DNA of 64,000 nt, from contig OZ014411.1 in assembly GCA_963965975.1 (NCBI GenBank), positions 27,080,249 through 27,144,248 of the forward strand. The letters run 5' to 3'. The notes under the pieces are model-generated. The model made no database searches. It had not been told where the DNA came from and saw only the letters and a list, made by a program, of their open reading frames with translations. Shown here piece after piece: positions 1 to 13,500 of the stretch. The position numbers and the translations under genes were made by a program. Source of the stretch: Xestospongia bergquistia. Lineage: Eukaryota; Porifera; Demospongiae; Haplosclerida; Petrosiidae. Each line of letters starts with the position of its first letter. Positions within the stretch are counted from its first letter, which is position 1.

Positions 1-1062
1 CATAAAGTCTGAAATGTCCTTTCATATCTATTATCTCTCTTCTCTAAAACTTTTCAACAAAAGACAATTCTTTCATAAGAATAAGTAAATAAAATTAAAA
101 GTTGATTTAAAGATAATTTCTCATGTTTTAATCGTTCATTAGAACTTGTCATACATGTGATTCCTTAGAACCACTTGCTATGGAAAAGCTGAGAGAAGAA
201 ATTATGTTTGTGAGGAAAGTCTAAAGTAAAGAAACTCGAGTAAAATACACACAACTACTTTGTCTCAAATTAGACAAATACTTAATGATTAATGTGCATA
301 TTAAAACTTTGTAAAAATGATTTATGCTAGTAAACAAGTAATTAATTTAATTAATTCTCCTTCCACTAGTAGACTGAGTTTTTTGCTTTATTAATTTAGT
401 GTACAATGTTGCTTAGACTAGAGTGTATAAACATATTGAGGAACGTATAATTTTAGACTACTTATCAGGTGATATCATATTATCACCTCATCTTTGAAAG
501 TAGACCAATGCCCACTTACAAATAATTAAAACTATAAGAAAAATTCATAGCATTCAGTAAAGGAAATGATTATATATATCCAAAAATCATTAGTCTTTGG
601 GATAGTAACAAATGATCTATATATATTATATTTGATGAGTGTTTTTGTTGAAAGGATTCTCTAAGTAAAAATGCTAAACAAAAAACATCACTTTGCAAAG
701 TCAATATAATTGAAAAAATATTAATTTATAAGAAACATATGCATTGCAGCATACATAACTAAAATAAAATAGCATGGACAAAAAATCTACAAAAAGTAGT
801 TCTATATCAGTAAAAACAATAATAAGGTACAAGAAAAACCAAAAAAAAACAATATACAGTTAGAACAAAGCAGTCTTACTTTTTTCAAGTACAATTGTCT
901 ATACAATGATATAAAATTTTAAAAAAAATAAAGAAATCTCCTTTATATCATCATAATACTAAAGACAACTACAAGAACTAAAGACAACTACAAGAAGGTG
1001 TATAATGTAATTGTAAATGATTATGCAAAAGTGGCTAGAAATTAATAAAATGTTTACAAGAC
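1..1062. other. 3' flank of gene A
   Basis: This is non-coding AT-rich sequence downstream of the gene A stop codon. The first 66 bases match the right arm of the fold-back element at 54145-54357. The stretch 1-720 is closely repeated at about 54300-55010, next to the truncated gene copy D, so it belongs to the duplicated unit. A minus-strand AATAAA (plus TTTATT near 387-392) is a possible but distant poly(A) signal. I see no other gene here. Confidence 0.7.
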
Positions 1063-1568
1063 TTAATATTTCTTTCTTTTAGCTTCAGATGTCTGCTCAA
1101 CACGACTCTTGTGTTTTGATTTAGGACGGACCTGAAGTTTGGATGCTGGGGCAGCATCACTATAATGCTTGGATATTTGACCGACATCAATCATGCATTC
1201 ATGTTTAGGATGCACCTGATATTGGAATGTTTTTATGGCACCACTCATCTGTTCATACTTAAACTGCACCTCAGGCTTTGCTAAGAACATACGCATCTTA
1301 ACTGCAGTTGACTTATGTTTGACAATAGGGCTCTCAACTGCAGCAATGATAGCTTCCCATGTAACTTCACTAGTCATGCTAGTTGTCCAAGTTTTGATAA
1401 CTTTAAAAAGTTTGTAGCCATCATCTTTATTGCTTCTGTCACAACTCTCTAAAACACTATGTTTGACTTCAAGCGCAATACCAATCTTGTGCCATTCATG
1501 TTCAATATTAGCTAACAGAGTGAGGAGGTCAGTGAGATTGGGTTCTTTCTTCAGTAATCGAGGAATGT
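1063..1568 (-). CDS. Gene A last exon: death domain and basic tail
   Basis: The acceptor TTACAG at 1569-1574 joins in phase 1 to the GTPase exon and makes a split Asp codon. The exon encodes 168 residues. The death-domain-like fold spans roughly the first 105, with the pattern LTDLLTLLANIEHEWHKIG, then a K-T-W helix, an AAVESPIV segment and FLAKPEVQ. Death domains form homotypic complexes with adaptors in apoptosis and innate-immune signalling. Unlike genes B and C, which stop just after the domain, this copy continues for about 60 residues and ends in a Lys/Arg-rich tail that could be a nuclear localisation signal. It is only about half identical to the B domain although the preceding exons are nearly identical. 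Confidence 0.82.
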
Positions 1569-4500
1569 CTGTAATGAAACAATTCACACTTAATAACAAC
1601 ACAACTACTTCCAAACTGTACATGTCCAATAAAATTAATATAAATATATGATTAATTAGATCTGTTTAAGGTTATTTGAGGAAAGTACAATATAAAACTT
1701 GACATATACTCACAGTGGAACAGCTGCAGTTAGCAAGAAACTATTATTTCATGAAAAAATTAAATTATGGAAAAGCTTTATAGCCAGTTCCCAAACAGTT
1801 TTAAAATGCAATTTGGCTGTCTAAAATTATTGTGAAAACTCCCAACAATATTAAACTGGTATGGGAGAAAGAAGAGAACAAAACATTGCTAGTTCCAAAT
1901 TTAGGAACACTATTTAACATGATTGCAAGTTTTACTAGCTATGAAAAGACTCGATAATGGTAAGTAGGTGCTTCGATAAGCACAAGTCAACTTAGCAGTT
2001 ATTTGGAAGAATTATTGAGAAATTGATTAAATTCCTTGCCTGGCCCACCTTACATGTTAAGCATTATATGGTGTTTAATAATATTCAGGAGGGCTTAATA
2101 ATTGCTCAAAAGCAATTGTAGATGTTATTATACTTCGCAAAACAGAAAGTAATAGGCACTTTTATGACAAAGAGCTTGTAAAACTCAAAGTAGCTATCTT
2201 AAACTTTAGCTTCTGCATTAGTGTTTGACTCTATCTACTGTCAGAGCATTCACACTATGTCCTCAATTAGAATAATTACATCAGAGCTTCTAGAAAAAAA
2301 AGTAGTTAGATTGGAGTATGACCTCTCATTTGAAAGCTGTCACAGGAATACACACACACACACAAATGTCATCTGCTTATGACAGTAATTACTTTTAAAG
2401 CTTAAGCTTGTACTAACTAAGTCATGATTAATTTAACATTTTCTTATATGGGTATTCACAAAAAAAGTTTTTGCATGATGCTGTATTACATAGTTTCATG
2501 TCCCATCCTCCTATTAACTACAGTTTACACAAACAAGTACATTATTAGGTAATTACCTTTTAGTTTAGAATTTTCTCCAGCTATATGTTCAATCCAAGGA
2601 TATTGTCGGGTACGGTCGATTGCAACAACTGACATGCCATCTCGACAGCAAGTAAGCATCTCCTTCTCTTCATCTGGACGACAAAGATGATTTCTTGGAG
2701 GAGGACATATTGAGCAAAGAAAGCGTTCCTGAGGGATTGACAGAATGGGTTTATACTGGAACTTCTTCACGACTGCATCTATACCCTCTAAAATAGAGCA
2801 ACAAATAGAGGAGCAATTTAGTGAACGCCCAGAATAATAAATTTCCAGCCAATAAATAGCATCAACTAAGAGAATGGCACCTTCTAATTCAAGACACGTA
2901 AGTCTGATAGCATTACGATACTGCCAAGATTCTTCATTTGAGTCGAAGGATCGGTAAAGATCGAAAGTTGGTGAGATTTGTCGTTTAATAAGATTAACAA
3001 CAAGAGCAGGAAAGATACCTCGAGGAAGTGGTTTCATTTCCCACGTCAAAACAAGAGAATCAATATTTCTTAAGAATGGACGTCTAATATTATCTAAGTT
3101 GTCAGATGTAGGGAGGACACTGGGAAGAAAAAACTTTCCTTGTTCAGGTAGAGGTGCAATAATAAAGATATCTTCCATTAACTTTAAAAAATCATCTGCA
3201 GTAAAATCAGGCGTAAATCCTTCAGGTATACGATCGAAAAGATCTTGCTTGAAAGTGCCTTCATGTTTTAGTTGATGATGGACATTAGGTAGTAGAAAAA
3301 TTTTCATATTTCGCAAGTATTCTACTGCATCAGCAAAAGAGATACTGATTAATTCAGAGAGCTTATCGAAAAGTGGTTGTGGGTGTAAGAAGACAACATT
3401 AGGGAGAGTTTTGGGAAAATACAAAAAAACTGTCAGGTCATGGTAGTACATGAGTGCAGCCTCCACGTCCATTCTATCCATCATTAGATTCCCTCCAATC
3501 CTCATGCACTCTTTTTTGCTAACTATCATTGTCCCTTCAGTGTTTTGAAACTCCTCTAGATCTAGTTGAAATAAATACCATCGAGCTGGTATGTTTGCCT
3601 CGATATAAGAATTACAAACAATGCTACGAATTGACTCAGCCATTTCTCGTTCAGATTCACCTCGAGCAATTGTGTTGATAGGAAAAATTACTTTCTCTTT
3701 ACCATCACTATAATTGAGCCTCACATCAGAGAACTTGCTTAAAGTTGACCACAGAGTAGTGTTCTTGTTGTCTAAGGTCTCTCCAATGCACTCATGAACT
3801 TTATCATAGAATGTGCCAAGAATTAGAAGAGAAGGCTTGTCATAAGAACATGTGATATGGATATTGTGCAAATGTGGTTGATCCACTGACACTAGTGAAC
3901 GAAATGATGATTCAAGAAGTTGCATATTGGTGATTTGACGTTCCACTGGTTCTCCAATCTGCTTACCTTTGAAGCTGAAGTAAAATTTGGTTCGATCTTC
4001 AAGCTTCTCATTTAATTTGAGGGTGAGTATACTAACTGGGTTATATCGTAGCAATGCAGGTGCTATGTCTAGGAAGGCTGCTTGACCACCTGAATCTACT
4101 ACATAAACCCAATGAGACTGATGGAGCTCTGGGGATTCCTCTACAGTTGGTAAGATTCTCACAATTTCACTAGTAGCAGGAGATACAAGGTTAGGTGTTG
4201 ATTGTTGTGGTGATGTAGATGACTGTGACATAGGTATTTCTTCATCATTAGATGAGGATGAAAATTCATTGTCACCTCCACTTTTTGTTGCAGATGTTAT
4301 TGGAGAAGACTCAACTCCATGTTTTATTTGTTTGGCTATCATTTGTTTGACTGAGTGTGGGTTTACTTTATTCCATATTGGACAAGAAGAGTTGCCTGGT
4401 TCACCTCCTGTCACAAAACCGGTTGTCCCAACCCTCCTTACTTCTGGTGCAGTCACTGCTAAAGTACTATCATGCTCTTCTGGAGGAGGTTCATCTAGGA

Positions 4501-7500
4501 GAAGTTTTACAACTGAAGTTTTTCCAGTTGCTGGTGCTCCAGAGGTAGCAAGCTTTGACCACTTTACTTTGACATGGCCTTCCTTAAGTGCTTTATGCAT
4601 AACACCAGAATAATCTATTAAAAAAGAAAAGAAAATTAATATAAATAAATACAATCAACATGCTGGTATTCGTATTAAATGTAGTTATAATATATAAAGT
4701 TAGTATATGTGATTAATAAATTGGATAGAACACATAGTTATAATAATTGCAATTGACATTTTTTTAATTTATAAGAGAATCAATTTGAATGTAATATAAA
4801 TAAGTTTCTAATGCTGCCTGATAATACCTAATGAAAAGCCTATGAACTAATAAAGTAACGATGATGTATACTTTTACAAATATTACACAAATACAATACA
4901 ACTACAATGAAGTGATGTAAACAAAACACAAATTATTAACAACTTTTTTAGGAATAAAGTTATTACACTAAGTTATAATAATGAGTAATAATACTTTAAG
5001 AATAAGAGTATAACAATAAAAAATGACCAACTAATTGTTGTAATGTAAACATTGACAACATTTTAATCTCTTCACATATAGTGTTATGTTAGTTCTATGG
5101 CAGCTAAGGTCATACACAGGTTAAAGGTTAAACGGTTATCACATAATAAGCTTAGTTTCAAAGGGTGCCTAGAATGATCAGATTAAGGGTAAGTTAACAA
5201 GTAGAGTTACTGAATTAATATAATTACATTAATAACACACGTTTACAAAGTTTGATTTATGAGTTTATAAGCTGCCATGTGCAAGTGTACAAAGTAATTA
5301 CCTTGACAGTTACATACACTAGCATAATAAGCTTACATAAAATTATTGTCTAGTATAATTTAATACAACTGTTTTTAATGTATTACATAAAGATATAGTA
5401 GAATAGTACTGACACAAAGTGAAGTGTGGCTAAATTTAAACAAATTTTTAATATTTATAACATTTATTACAAATATTGCCAAAGGAGAGAATAAGTACAA
5501 GAACTAGTCGAGATTGTCCATTAAAAAAAGAAATTGTTCTTAATTTGGACTGAAATAGTGTCGCACATCCATAGCACACATAAATGCAATGTTGTAAACA
5601 TTGGCTACACTTACAATGAATGTTGGCTTAATGTATGCACAAATGCAATAAATGAATTGTACTTATTTACATCATTAGCATTATACAATGCTACAGTGAA
5701 GATATAGCTAATTATGTAGCTGAATTCAGACATGTTGCAACAAACTGTGAGTTTGGGAACTATTTACATGATGCTTTATGAAATTATTTCTTGTAAGTTA
5801 TGTAATAGATAGTCCTTCCATTGAAGGTCAAAAAAGATAACTATGTCAAGGTATTTGAAAGTCTTACTTTCTCAATGAACTTTTGAAAGATTTTTAAAGA
5901 CAAAGGAGGATGAGAATGTTTACATGGAATGGCCATGACTTAGGTCTCTTTACAGTTCAATTTAAGTCCTACTCTATTTATTTAGACACCAACTTCGAAT
6001 TGAAAATTATCAATATCTTCCAGATTATTTATAACCTTATACAATAATATGTCACCAACAAAAGTAACCACGTTGCAGCTCTTAGAGTAGAATATATGAC
6101 CAATACTGTTTGTCTACAAAATCAACAGCAGAGGACCAGAATAGAGTTGTGTATGACATGCAAACAAGCTGGAAAAGTTTCAGAGAAATCCATTGCTTGC
6201 TACCTTCTTTAGTCAATGAGTTAAATGTGTTTAAAACATAAAGTTGTGATCCAAAATATCAATCAATTCTAATGAATTAAAGAGTCAACATGTGTAACAG
6301 TATCAACCTTTATCAAGTCAAAAAAGACAGGTGACACAGAATTTCCACATTCAGTAAAGAGTCCCCAGTCAGTTGCCATTGAAAGAAGAGCATCATGAGT
6401 TGAGCAATTCAATAGGAAACTAAACTCTAATTCATTTAGGATTTTGTCCTCTTTCAAACATCATGTTAAAATATAAAGACAATTCTTTCAAACACTTCAG
6501 AGACAATAAGGAGAAGTGAAATATTGTGAGACCAAAGTATGAGAATCCTTCTTAGAACAGGAATTATGTTAGATATCTTCCAACATTTTAGGAAAAACAA
6601 TGGAGAAAGATAAAATAGGGAATTAAGTGATTGTCCAATAAATGTTTTCATCATGGTTGTACAGATTTCATTTGATCCACACTAGCTTTTGTCTTTAAGG
6701 AGCTAAGTAGACTAGAAATTCAGCACATCTAACAAATGAGAAGAAAACATTAGGGCTAGAAAATAGGGCAAGAATATTAGTATGAACCCAAGAGAGACTA
6801 GATATAAAAATCTATTAGGATATAAAATAACCCCAAGAAACAACAGGAGGGGTGGGTTGATCATTTGACCTAAACTACAGGTCAAGGACCAGACTGTTGC
6901 AGGTAGAGAGTGTTTCTCCAGATTATTTTGCATATGAGAATGTAGCTTAGGCTGTCGTCTCATTCCTGATGGAATTTGAACCTCCAATGGACTACTTTAG
7001 ACTTTGATTTTTTGACAGAGCTAAAGAACCTTTATTTCTTTTCAAGTTAATTTAGAAAGGCTGGAAGATAACCATGGAACACATTTTTAATGATATGCAA
7101 GTAGATGAAATACAGTGTGACATGACTGTAATGAAAAGATTGTCCAAAACTAATAAACATTATCTACAATGGATGAATTGTATGAATTTGGGTCTTCATT
7201 AAATAAAAGAGATTTGCAAAAGGAAAATTGGTATCTTGATATTGATTGATACATGTCACATTACCTTTTTTTAATAGATAAAGAAAAATTAAACTTCAAG
7301 TCTAGTTGGACAGAAAGGTGATCGGAGATTTATGGTGGTACACAAGCATCAATTCTGATTCACTGTATTTCTCCCATATATATATACAGAATATTATTTT
7401 TAAAATTACTTTTAAAAAGATTAGCATACTAATAAGCATAGTTGTACTAACTACAAGAAGATGACATGCAGTGGTGTGGCCTGACATTTAAATAACATGG

Positions 7501-10500
7501 AAAAAGCAATTAGTCATGAAGGGGTGTGGCTAAAATTATATCACCATTATTACCTATCAAAATTAAAGCCAAAATGATAAGAAAAGGGGCAGTTTCTAGC
7601 TTATTATGATTAAAATGCTGCACAGAATCTTGGGATGTTGTTGGCCCTTCTTTTAACTTTCATATACTTTTTATTACAACATGTAGGACATGTGAACAAG
7701 AATGTCCTCCTCACATAGCAGCTACAAGTGATTCTGTATTGGAAGTAACAAGTGTGTACATGTAATACAATCACAAGGTGTCCAAAATTATTAGTTTTGT
7801 GAAAAAAAGTATTAATGTAGATTTATAAAAATTTCCTTTTCTCTTTCAAGAGTTATTATTTAGCAATACTACACTAAAGCAGGTCTCCACAAGAAGCAAA
7901 GGAAGAGCCTCTCACCTTCTGGAAATGAATACCAACAAGAACATCACTCAATTGAGTTGTTCACTTGGAATCGGTGAGGGAAATCTTCTAAAATATCACT
8001 ATTACATTGAAACAATGAAGATCTTGTAATTGTATTGATGTTGATGTTGTTTTTGGCACTCTAATAAAGCAATATAATCAGAAGTGCAGAATATTACTTT
8101 GATATAATACTGTATTGATATAATGCATGTTTAGTGTTTCACTTCTTAATTTTTATATTTAGGAGCTCATGCAAACATTTACTCAGATGTTGATAAGAAC
8201 CTTAAGGGCTTCTTCATTTTAAGATTAACTGATGATGGATGCTTCTAAAGCCTATTCAGAAATTCTCTGTCTGACACTACCTACAGTTGCATGAATAGGG
8301 TCTTCCTGTACAAAATAAACATGTAAGGATTCCAATAGTCAAAGTGAAATTGCCAAAGTCTACGTTTATTAGTATCAAATGAAGGAGATTACATTGAATG
8401 GATGATCAATACATCAAAGAGCAAAACAGTAGTTGAAAAAAGGTTTGTGTTGTTTTGCTAACAAAGATATTGATGAGAGAAAGATCATAAAACACTGTTT
8501 AACAGTTCTGATATGTTTGTTCCATGCATTCAAAAGTTTCAGTCAGTGTGTCATCTTCTGGAATAACAGTGCCTAACAGTAAAGCCAAAGAAGGTATTGA
8601 ATGAGAGGCCATGCTTCATAGCAAAGAAGACAATATGCAAACATTAGTATTTAAGAGAAGACTCCTGATTGCCAACAAAGCAGCATATGGTATCATAGCC
8701 ACAGTTTGCTAATATGTTCAAATATTTAGTTACAAAACTAGTATGCACACATGAAAGAATGCTTATCTGACAAAATTGGAGAAATCACCTAAAGAAGCAA
8801 ATGATATGAGTGTTGACAAACTGCCCAAGAAGAAGAAAGTTTGACTACTACTTTTGGGTGAAAAAGTAGATAGATAACTTCAAGCATGTTTGACTTCCTG
8901 TGAAGTAGTGTTGCTCTTGTCAACACTTTTATTGGAATAGAGGGTCATTGTTAAAATATAAACAGAGCAACCTACTTTGCCTGCAATGGTAGTCTAGTCA
9001 TAAATAATTGACAAAGAACTTGGTAAAAACTTAATATGACAGGATTGGTGAAGCATGGCTAGCGCAAAAGCCTAAATGACACTTCTTTGTTTTGAAGAAG
9101 TCAAATTACAGATCTTGCTTGATACCAAGGCAGTTATAGAGAGACATAAAGTAACTTAAAACTAATCATTAACTGAGAACAGACTGAGATCAACTATATA
9201 TCAGTTTCATTCTGGACAATGAGAGAAGAAATATTCAGAAAGGGCTGAAATTATTGAAGGAGATGACAAGAGACAAATAACTACTTTTTGGTTTTTCTGT
9301 GTCTGGAGAATTTCTTTCCATTCAACTAACATACAAGGGCAAGACAATCAAGCATCTTCCTTTTATTAATTTTTGATATGATGGGACTTTAGTATCACTA
9401 ATATAATAACATCATAATGAAGTGATGTAAACCAAACAGAAATTATTAACAACTTTAGGCATAAAGTTCTTTCACTTTTTAAAAGTTCTGGTCAGGTAGA
9501 GCCAGATATAGTAGATGATTTTAGCAATATGGCTATAGCTACTAAGATACGAAATGTTGCTAACCAAAATTAATGTGTTTTACTCTGTTATATCTGGACT
9601 ATATTGATGACCTCCTTCAAGGAACTAGTAGTATCTAAACAGATTGTTACTGGTTTGCCCACTTCCTTTTTGCCTACTTTCATTACACCTACTAAGCAAC
9701 AGAAATTCTTGTTATGTCTACTCTTTGAGTTTCATAATTATGTAAAGTTTAAATATTATTTGAGCTATTTTACTGTTCAAAACAGAGTATATCTTTAACA
9801 TTGATTTTAAACAAATTTGTCAGCAAAAATTTCATTTACACCTGTTGGATTCGCTCAACTTGCCTTGCAAGCTAACAAGACTCATCAACCCAAAATAAAT
9901 TATCTTCCTCAATTTAATAAGCTATTTCAAGACACACAAATGGTTGGTAACTACAACATGTCAATGGCTACTAATGTTTTGTTGAAGCAATTGGCAACAG
10001 TAGCAGCCCTCTCCAAAGGACAAGGCCTCCCTTTATAAGAGATTAGAAAGAATAAGTACATTGAATATGTTATAGAAATCTTTAATGCAAAAATATGTTA
10101 TTTAATTACTTATTACTCAGTTTCATTAATTTAAACTGTAGGTAAAATTTAATTTAATCTTAGCAGACAAAATAGAGGCATGCAAAGTGGGAGTAGGCAA
10201 AGCGAGACATTAACACCCAAACATTAAGGCAAACAGGTTCAAATTCTTCATGCTCAGTTATACAACTTGTGATTGAATCTGCTCCATTTTCTAGATTTAG
10301 GATGTATCTCACAACAACATATTCACTAAACTGCAGTAGACATCACTATACAATGTATACACTTACACTACAGGTAAATATAATAGTATCTATAACACAA
10401 CGCAATTAATACAATAATCTGAGGTTAGCTCAAATAGCTCATGTGGTCTATCTATTCATTGTTATAACTGACTAACAGACAGATAGGACCTAAACATTCA

Positions 10501-13500
10501 CTATTTAGTAGCCTCTCATCACTCTGAGACTCTCCATCTGAAGATTCCACACTCATATCAAAGGAAAAATAATAGGTGAGGCTTAATGTGCTGGAATACT
10601 GACTAGATTCGTCACTTTCAAGGTCTTCAGCCAATGTGCACTTATTTTACCAGTGTAGCACTCCTTCCCCTTTAGACATCATGTAAGAGCCCAGTCATAC
10701 TAGGAAGAACATTGAAATTGCTGAAGAAGTTTTGAAAGAGAGCCAAAAAGAAGCTTGATTTTAACGGTGATAACAATTAGACAAAAAACAGGCCTTTTGC
10801 TAGTATTTGGTAAAACAATTCCACCAATACTTGTATAGCAGAAGCTGATGCCAGATTGTAAAGATCCAGCATCTTTCTATCCACCTATATTTATGATACT
10901 GAATATCATCTGAACCATCTGCATAATCCCAATGTCCTTTTGAGATTACCAATGACTTATAGTAAAGATTCTACAAGAGTTTCTTCAATCTAGGTCAAGT
11001 GCACGACAGTACTACTAGTTATATGTATGTGATCAGCTAACAGTAGCTGCTCATAATGATCCCATACTGTCAAAAGTGTTATGATACACTAAAGAGGGAT
11101 GGCCTGCTATAATTGAAGGGCTGAGAACCATAGTGGTTTAACTGCAGTGTTTAGTATTGCCTTAAGACCAAACCTATATTCCATTCTCACTGCTTTATGT
11201 ACTTGACAGTAATAAAGGCAGTACCAACTAATGATATTACAACAAGTTTGTCTATAGAGCTTGCTTTTCAGTTCTATTAGTAAAGTTACAGTGATCAACC
11301 AACACAAGCAATAGCAAGTACACTTATAACATCTGATAGTTTAAATCAATAATGAAAACAATATAATTGACAAGTAAGAAGGTACTGTAATTATCACATA
11401 TACAATATAGAACATAAATGATATACCTTGTATTGCATTCTGTAATGCTTCAAATATAACAGCATTATTCTTCTCACCTGGTTTGACATAATCAGCTGGT
11501 GTTTTGTTGTCTTTGTCTACTATGTTGGGATCTGCACCTTTAGATAGTAACAGCTTAATTGTATCAACATGACCACCATCACATGCATGGTGTAAAGGTG
11601 ACCGGCCATTCTATAAAACAAAATAAAATGAAAAGAGCTAATACAAACTGGTTATAAACAATTACAATATAAATAGTACAGTTATACTAATGATGTGATG
11701 ATTACAATTATTACAGTGCACTCAAAAATGTAGTATAATGATGTGTAGACCTTACCCACACTAAGATTTGTAAAAGTAATTAGATTATATTAACAACTGG
11801 TACATCATTTTAAGTACAAACAACAGTGAATGTTTGCAGTCATAAAAATGGAAGATACTATTACATCTATACAAGCAATATTTACTTGTCAGTATCAAAT
11901 CAGTCATGGCCCAAGTAATGTAGAAATATAACTGATAAATCTTTTGGTTATTGTTTGCAATATTGCTATTACCAAAAACTCAACACATAATACAAATACT
12001 GATTATATTATACACAGTGTACCATACATACTTATTATAAATACTGTTCCTACAATTTTAAAACAAACAATTATGTCATATTAATTTGCTATATCAACCT
12101 CTAATAATTCACTACTGAAATTACTATATCATGTGTTCTAATTTCCAGAAATTCCTCTAAATTTGACACTTGTACCTCATGATTTTATGTATCAATCTAA
12201 CAGTAACATTCAGTAGCCAAGTAAGAAATTCAATAGTCTTCAATGTTAATTTACTTGGGGTCCCAAACCCATTTAAAGATGTGTTATCCCCTCTAAATGC
12301 ACTATATAGAAACTTCACTGATGGCCTATTAATAATTGTAAATTGATTTAATCAGTTAACTCCCTCTTGAAACTATTTAAAAATAGTTTGCAACTTCCAA
12401 CCTATTTTGTTTACTTTAACCTCCAAAGTTGCCTATGAAATCACTATGGCAATGACTTAGCAATGCCATTCCTAAGAAATAATTATAGAATGATGTGCAT
12501 AACTGTCTTATATATTGGAGAAGCTGATGAGGTTAATAAATTTCCATAACTATTTCTAACTAGAACTTAGGGGTCTGCATAGAAGGTTCCTAGAGACCTA
12601 CTCAGCCTAATAGAGTGTGTTTTCACGACTGGGAGAAGACAGTTACCTTCATTATGATGTTACATACTAAGAGGAACTCGTCATTACAAGACATGATCAA
12701 GCGCTTGTGGCTTGAATATAATGAAATTCTAAAATAGTGATATTAAATTGAACTACTGATATTCACAGTATTGCTATAGTATATATTCAAATATAGTTAT
12801 TTGTCAAATAGTACCACTGAGCTTGCTAACTGATCAGGTTACAATAATTATCACATCATGTTTAGACTCATGATGATCTAAGAAAGTTTATTCTTGATAA
12901 CTGTCTACAGGTAATTTGTTAATGTTTCAGCGATCATGTGAAAGTGGTTTATAGTGTCTAAATATTATTTATAATATCAGCTGAAAATAAAGTCAAAAAA
13001 TATACTTTTGTTACTAAAGAAGGTTAAAGGGATTACGAAATTTAAAACCGTATTCTTTGTAATTGCTGCTATGCTTGACTTCACCCTAGATCATTCTCTA
13101 AAAATAGTAAAACAACTTAAGAGAATTTGATGTTACATTTAATCGATTGTGTGGGAGATTCTTGCTTCAAGCTTTTTTCCTTTTTTGGCATTTTGTGCTG
13201 TTGGTCAAAACTATAAAGCATCATTTGTAAACCACTAAAGACAAACAATAACATAGTAATACACATGTGTATTACAAGTGTCAGTCTCTGATTTAGAATG
13301 TATTAAAATTTTTCAAGTGGTTTTATCATACTATGCAATAACTGTATCAAAGACTATCACATTACTCATTTGAAATACATACATGTACAATGAGAGAAAG
13401 TTGATAAATATGATTTCTCTTTTTAAGACTTTTACAGGCTTAGGGTTTAGCCTTATTTGTTAAATAGTGTATTATACTGTAATGTACTGTGATAATACCA

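Noticed and set aside
2525-2556. Extension of the gene A large exon to the in-frame stop
   Set aside because: The donor AAAG|GTAATT at 2557/2556 is conserved in position and phase in B and C and joins correctly to the death-domain exon, so the short extra frame is intron.
4269-4613. Plus-strand frame of 114 codons
   Set aside because: It lies exactly opposite the GTPase exon of gene A; similar frames occur opposite the same exon in B (35313-35708) and C (61977-62189). They are antisense shadows of a conserved coding strand.
9090-9140. Weak resemblance to a retroelement protease motif in the block shared by genes A and C
   Set aside because: Too short and isolated to support a call; no LTRs or other parts were found around it.
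9720-9780. Possible tRNA or other small RNA genes anywhere in the window
   Set aside because: I scanned for box B-like GGTTCGAATCC and clover-leaf pairings by eye; the closest (near 10225) lacks the remaining arms. No RNA gene is called.
10452-10634. Acidic 60-codon minus-strand frame (MAEDLESDESSQYSS...)
   Set aside because: No splice sites matching the gene A phases, no counterpart in the paralogous intron of B, and no recognised domain. It could only be kept on composition.
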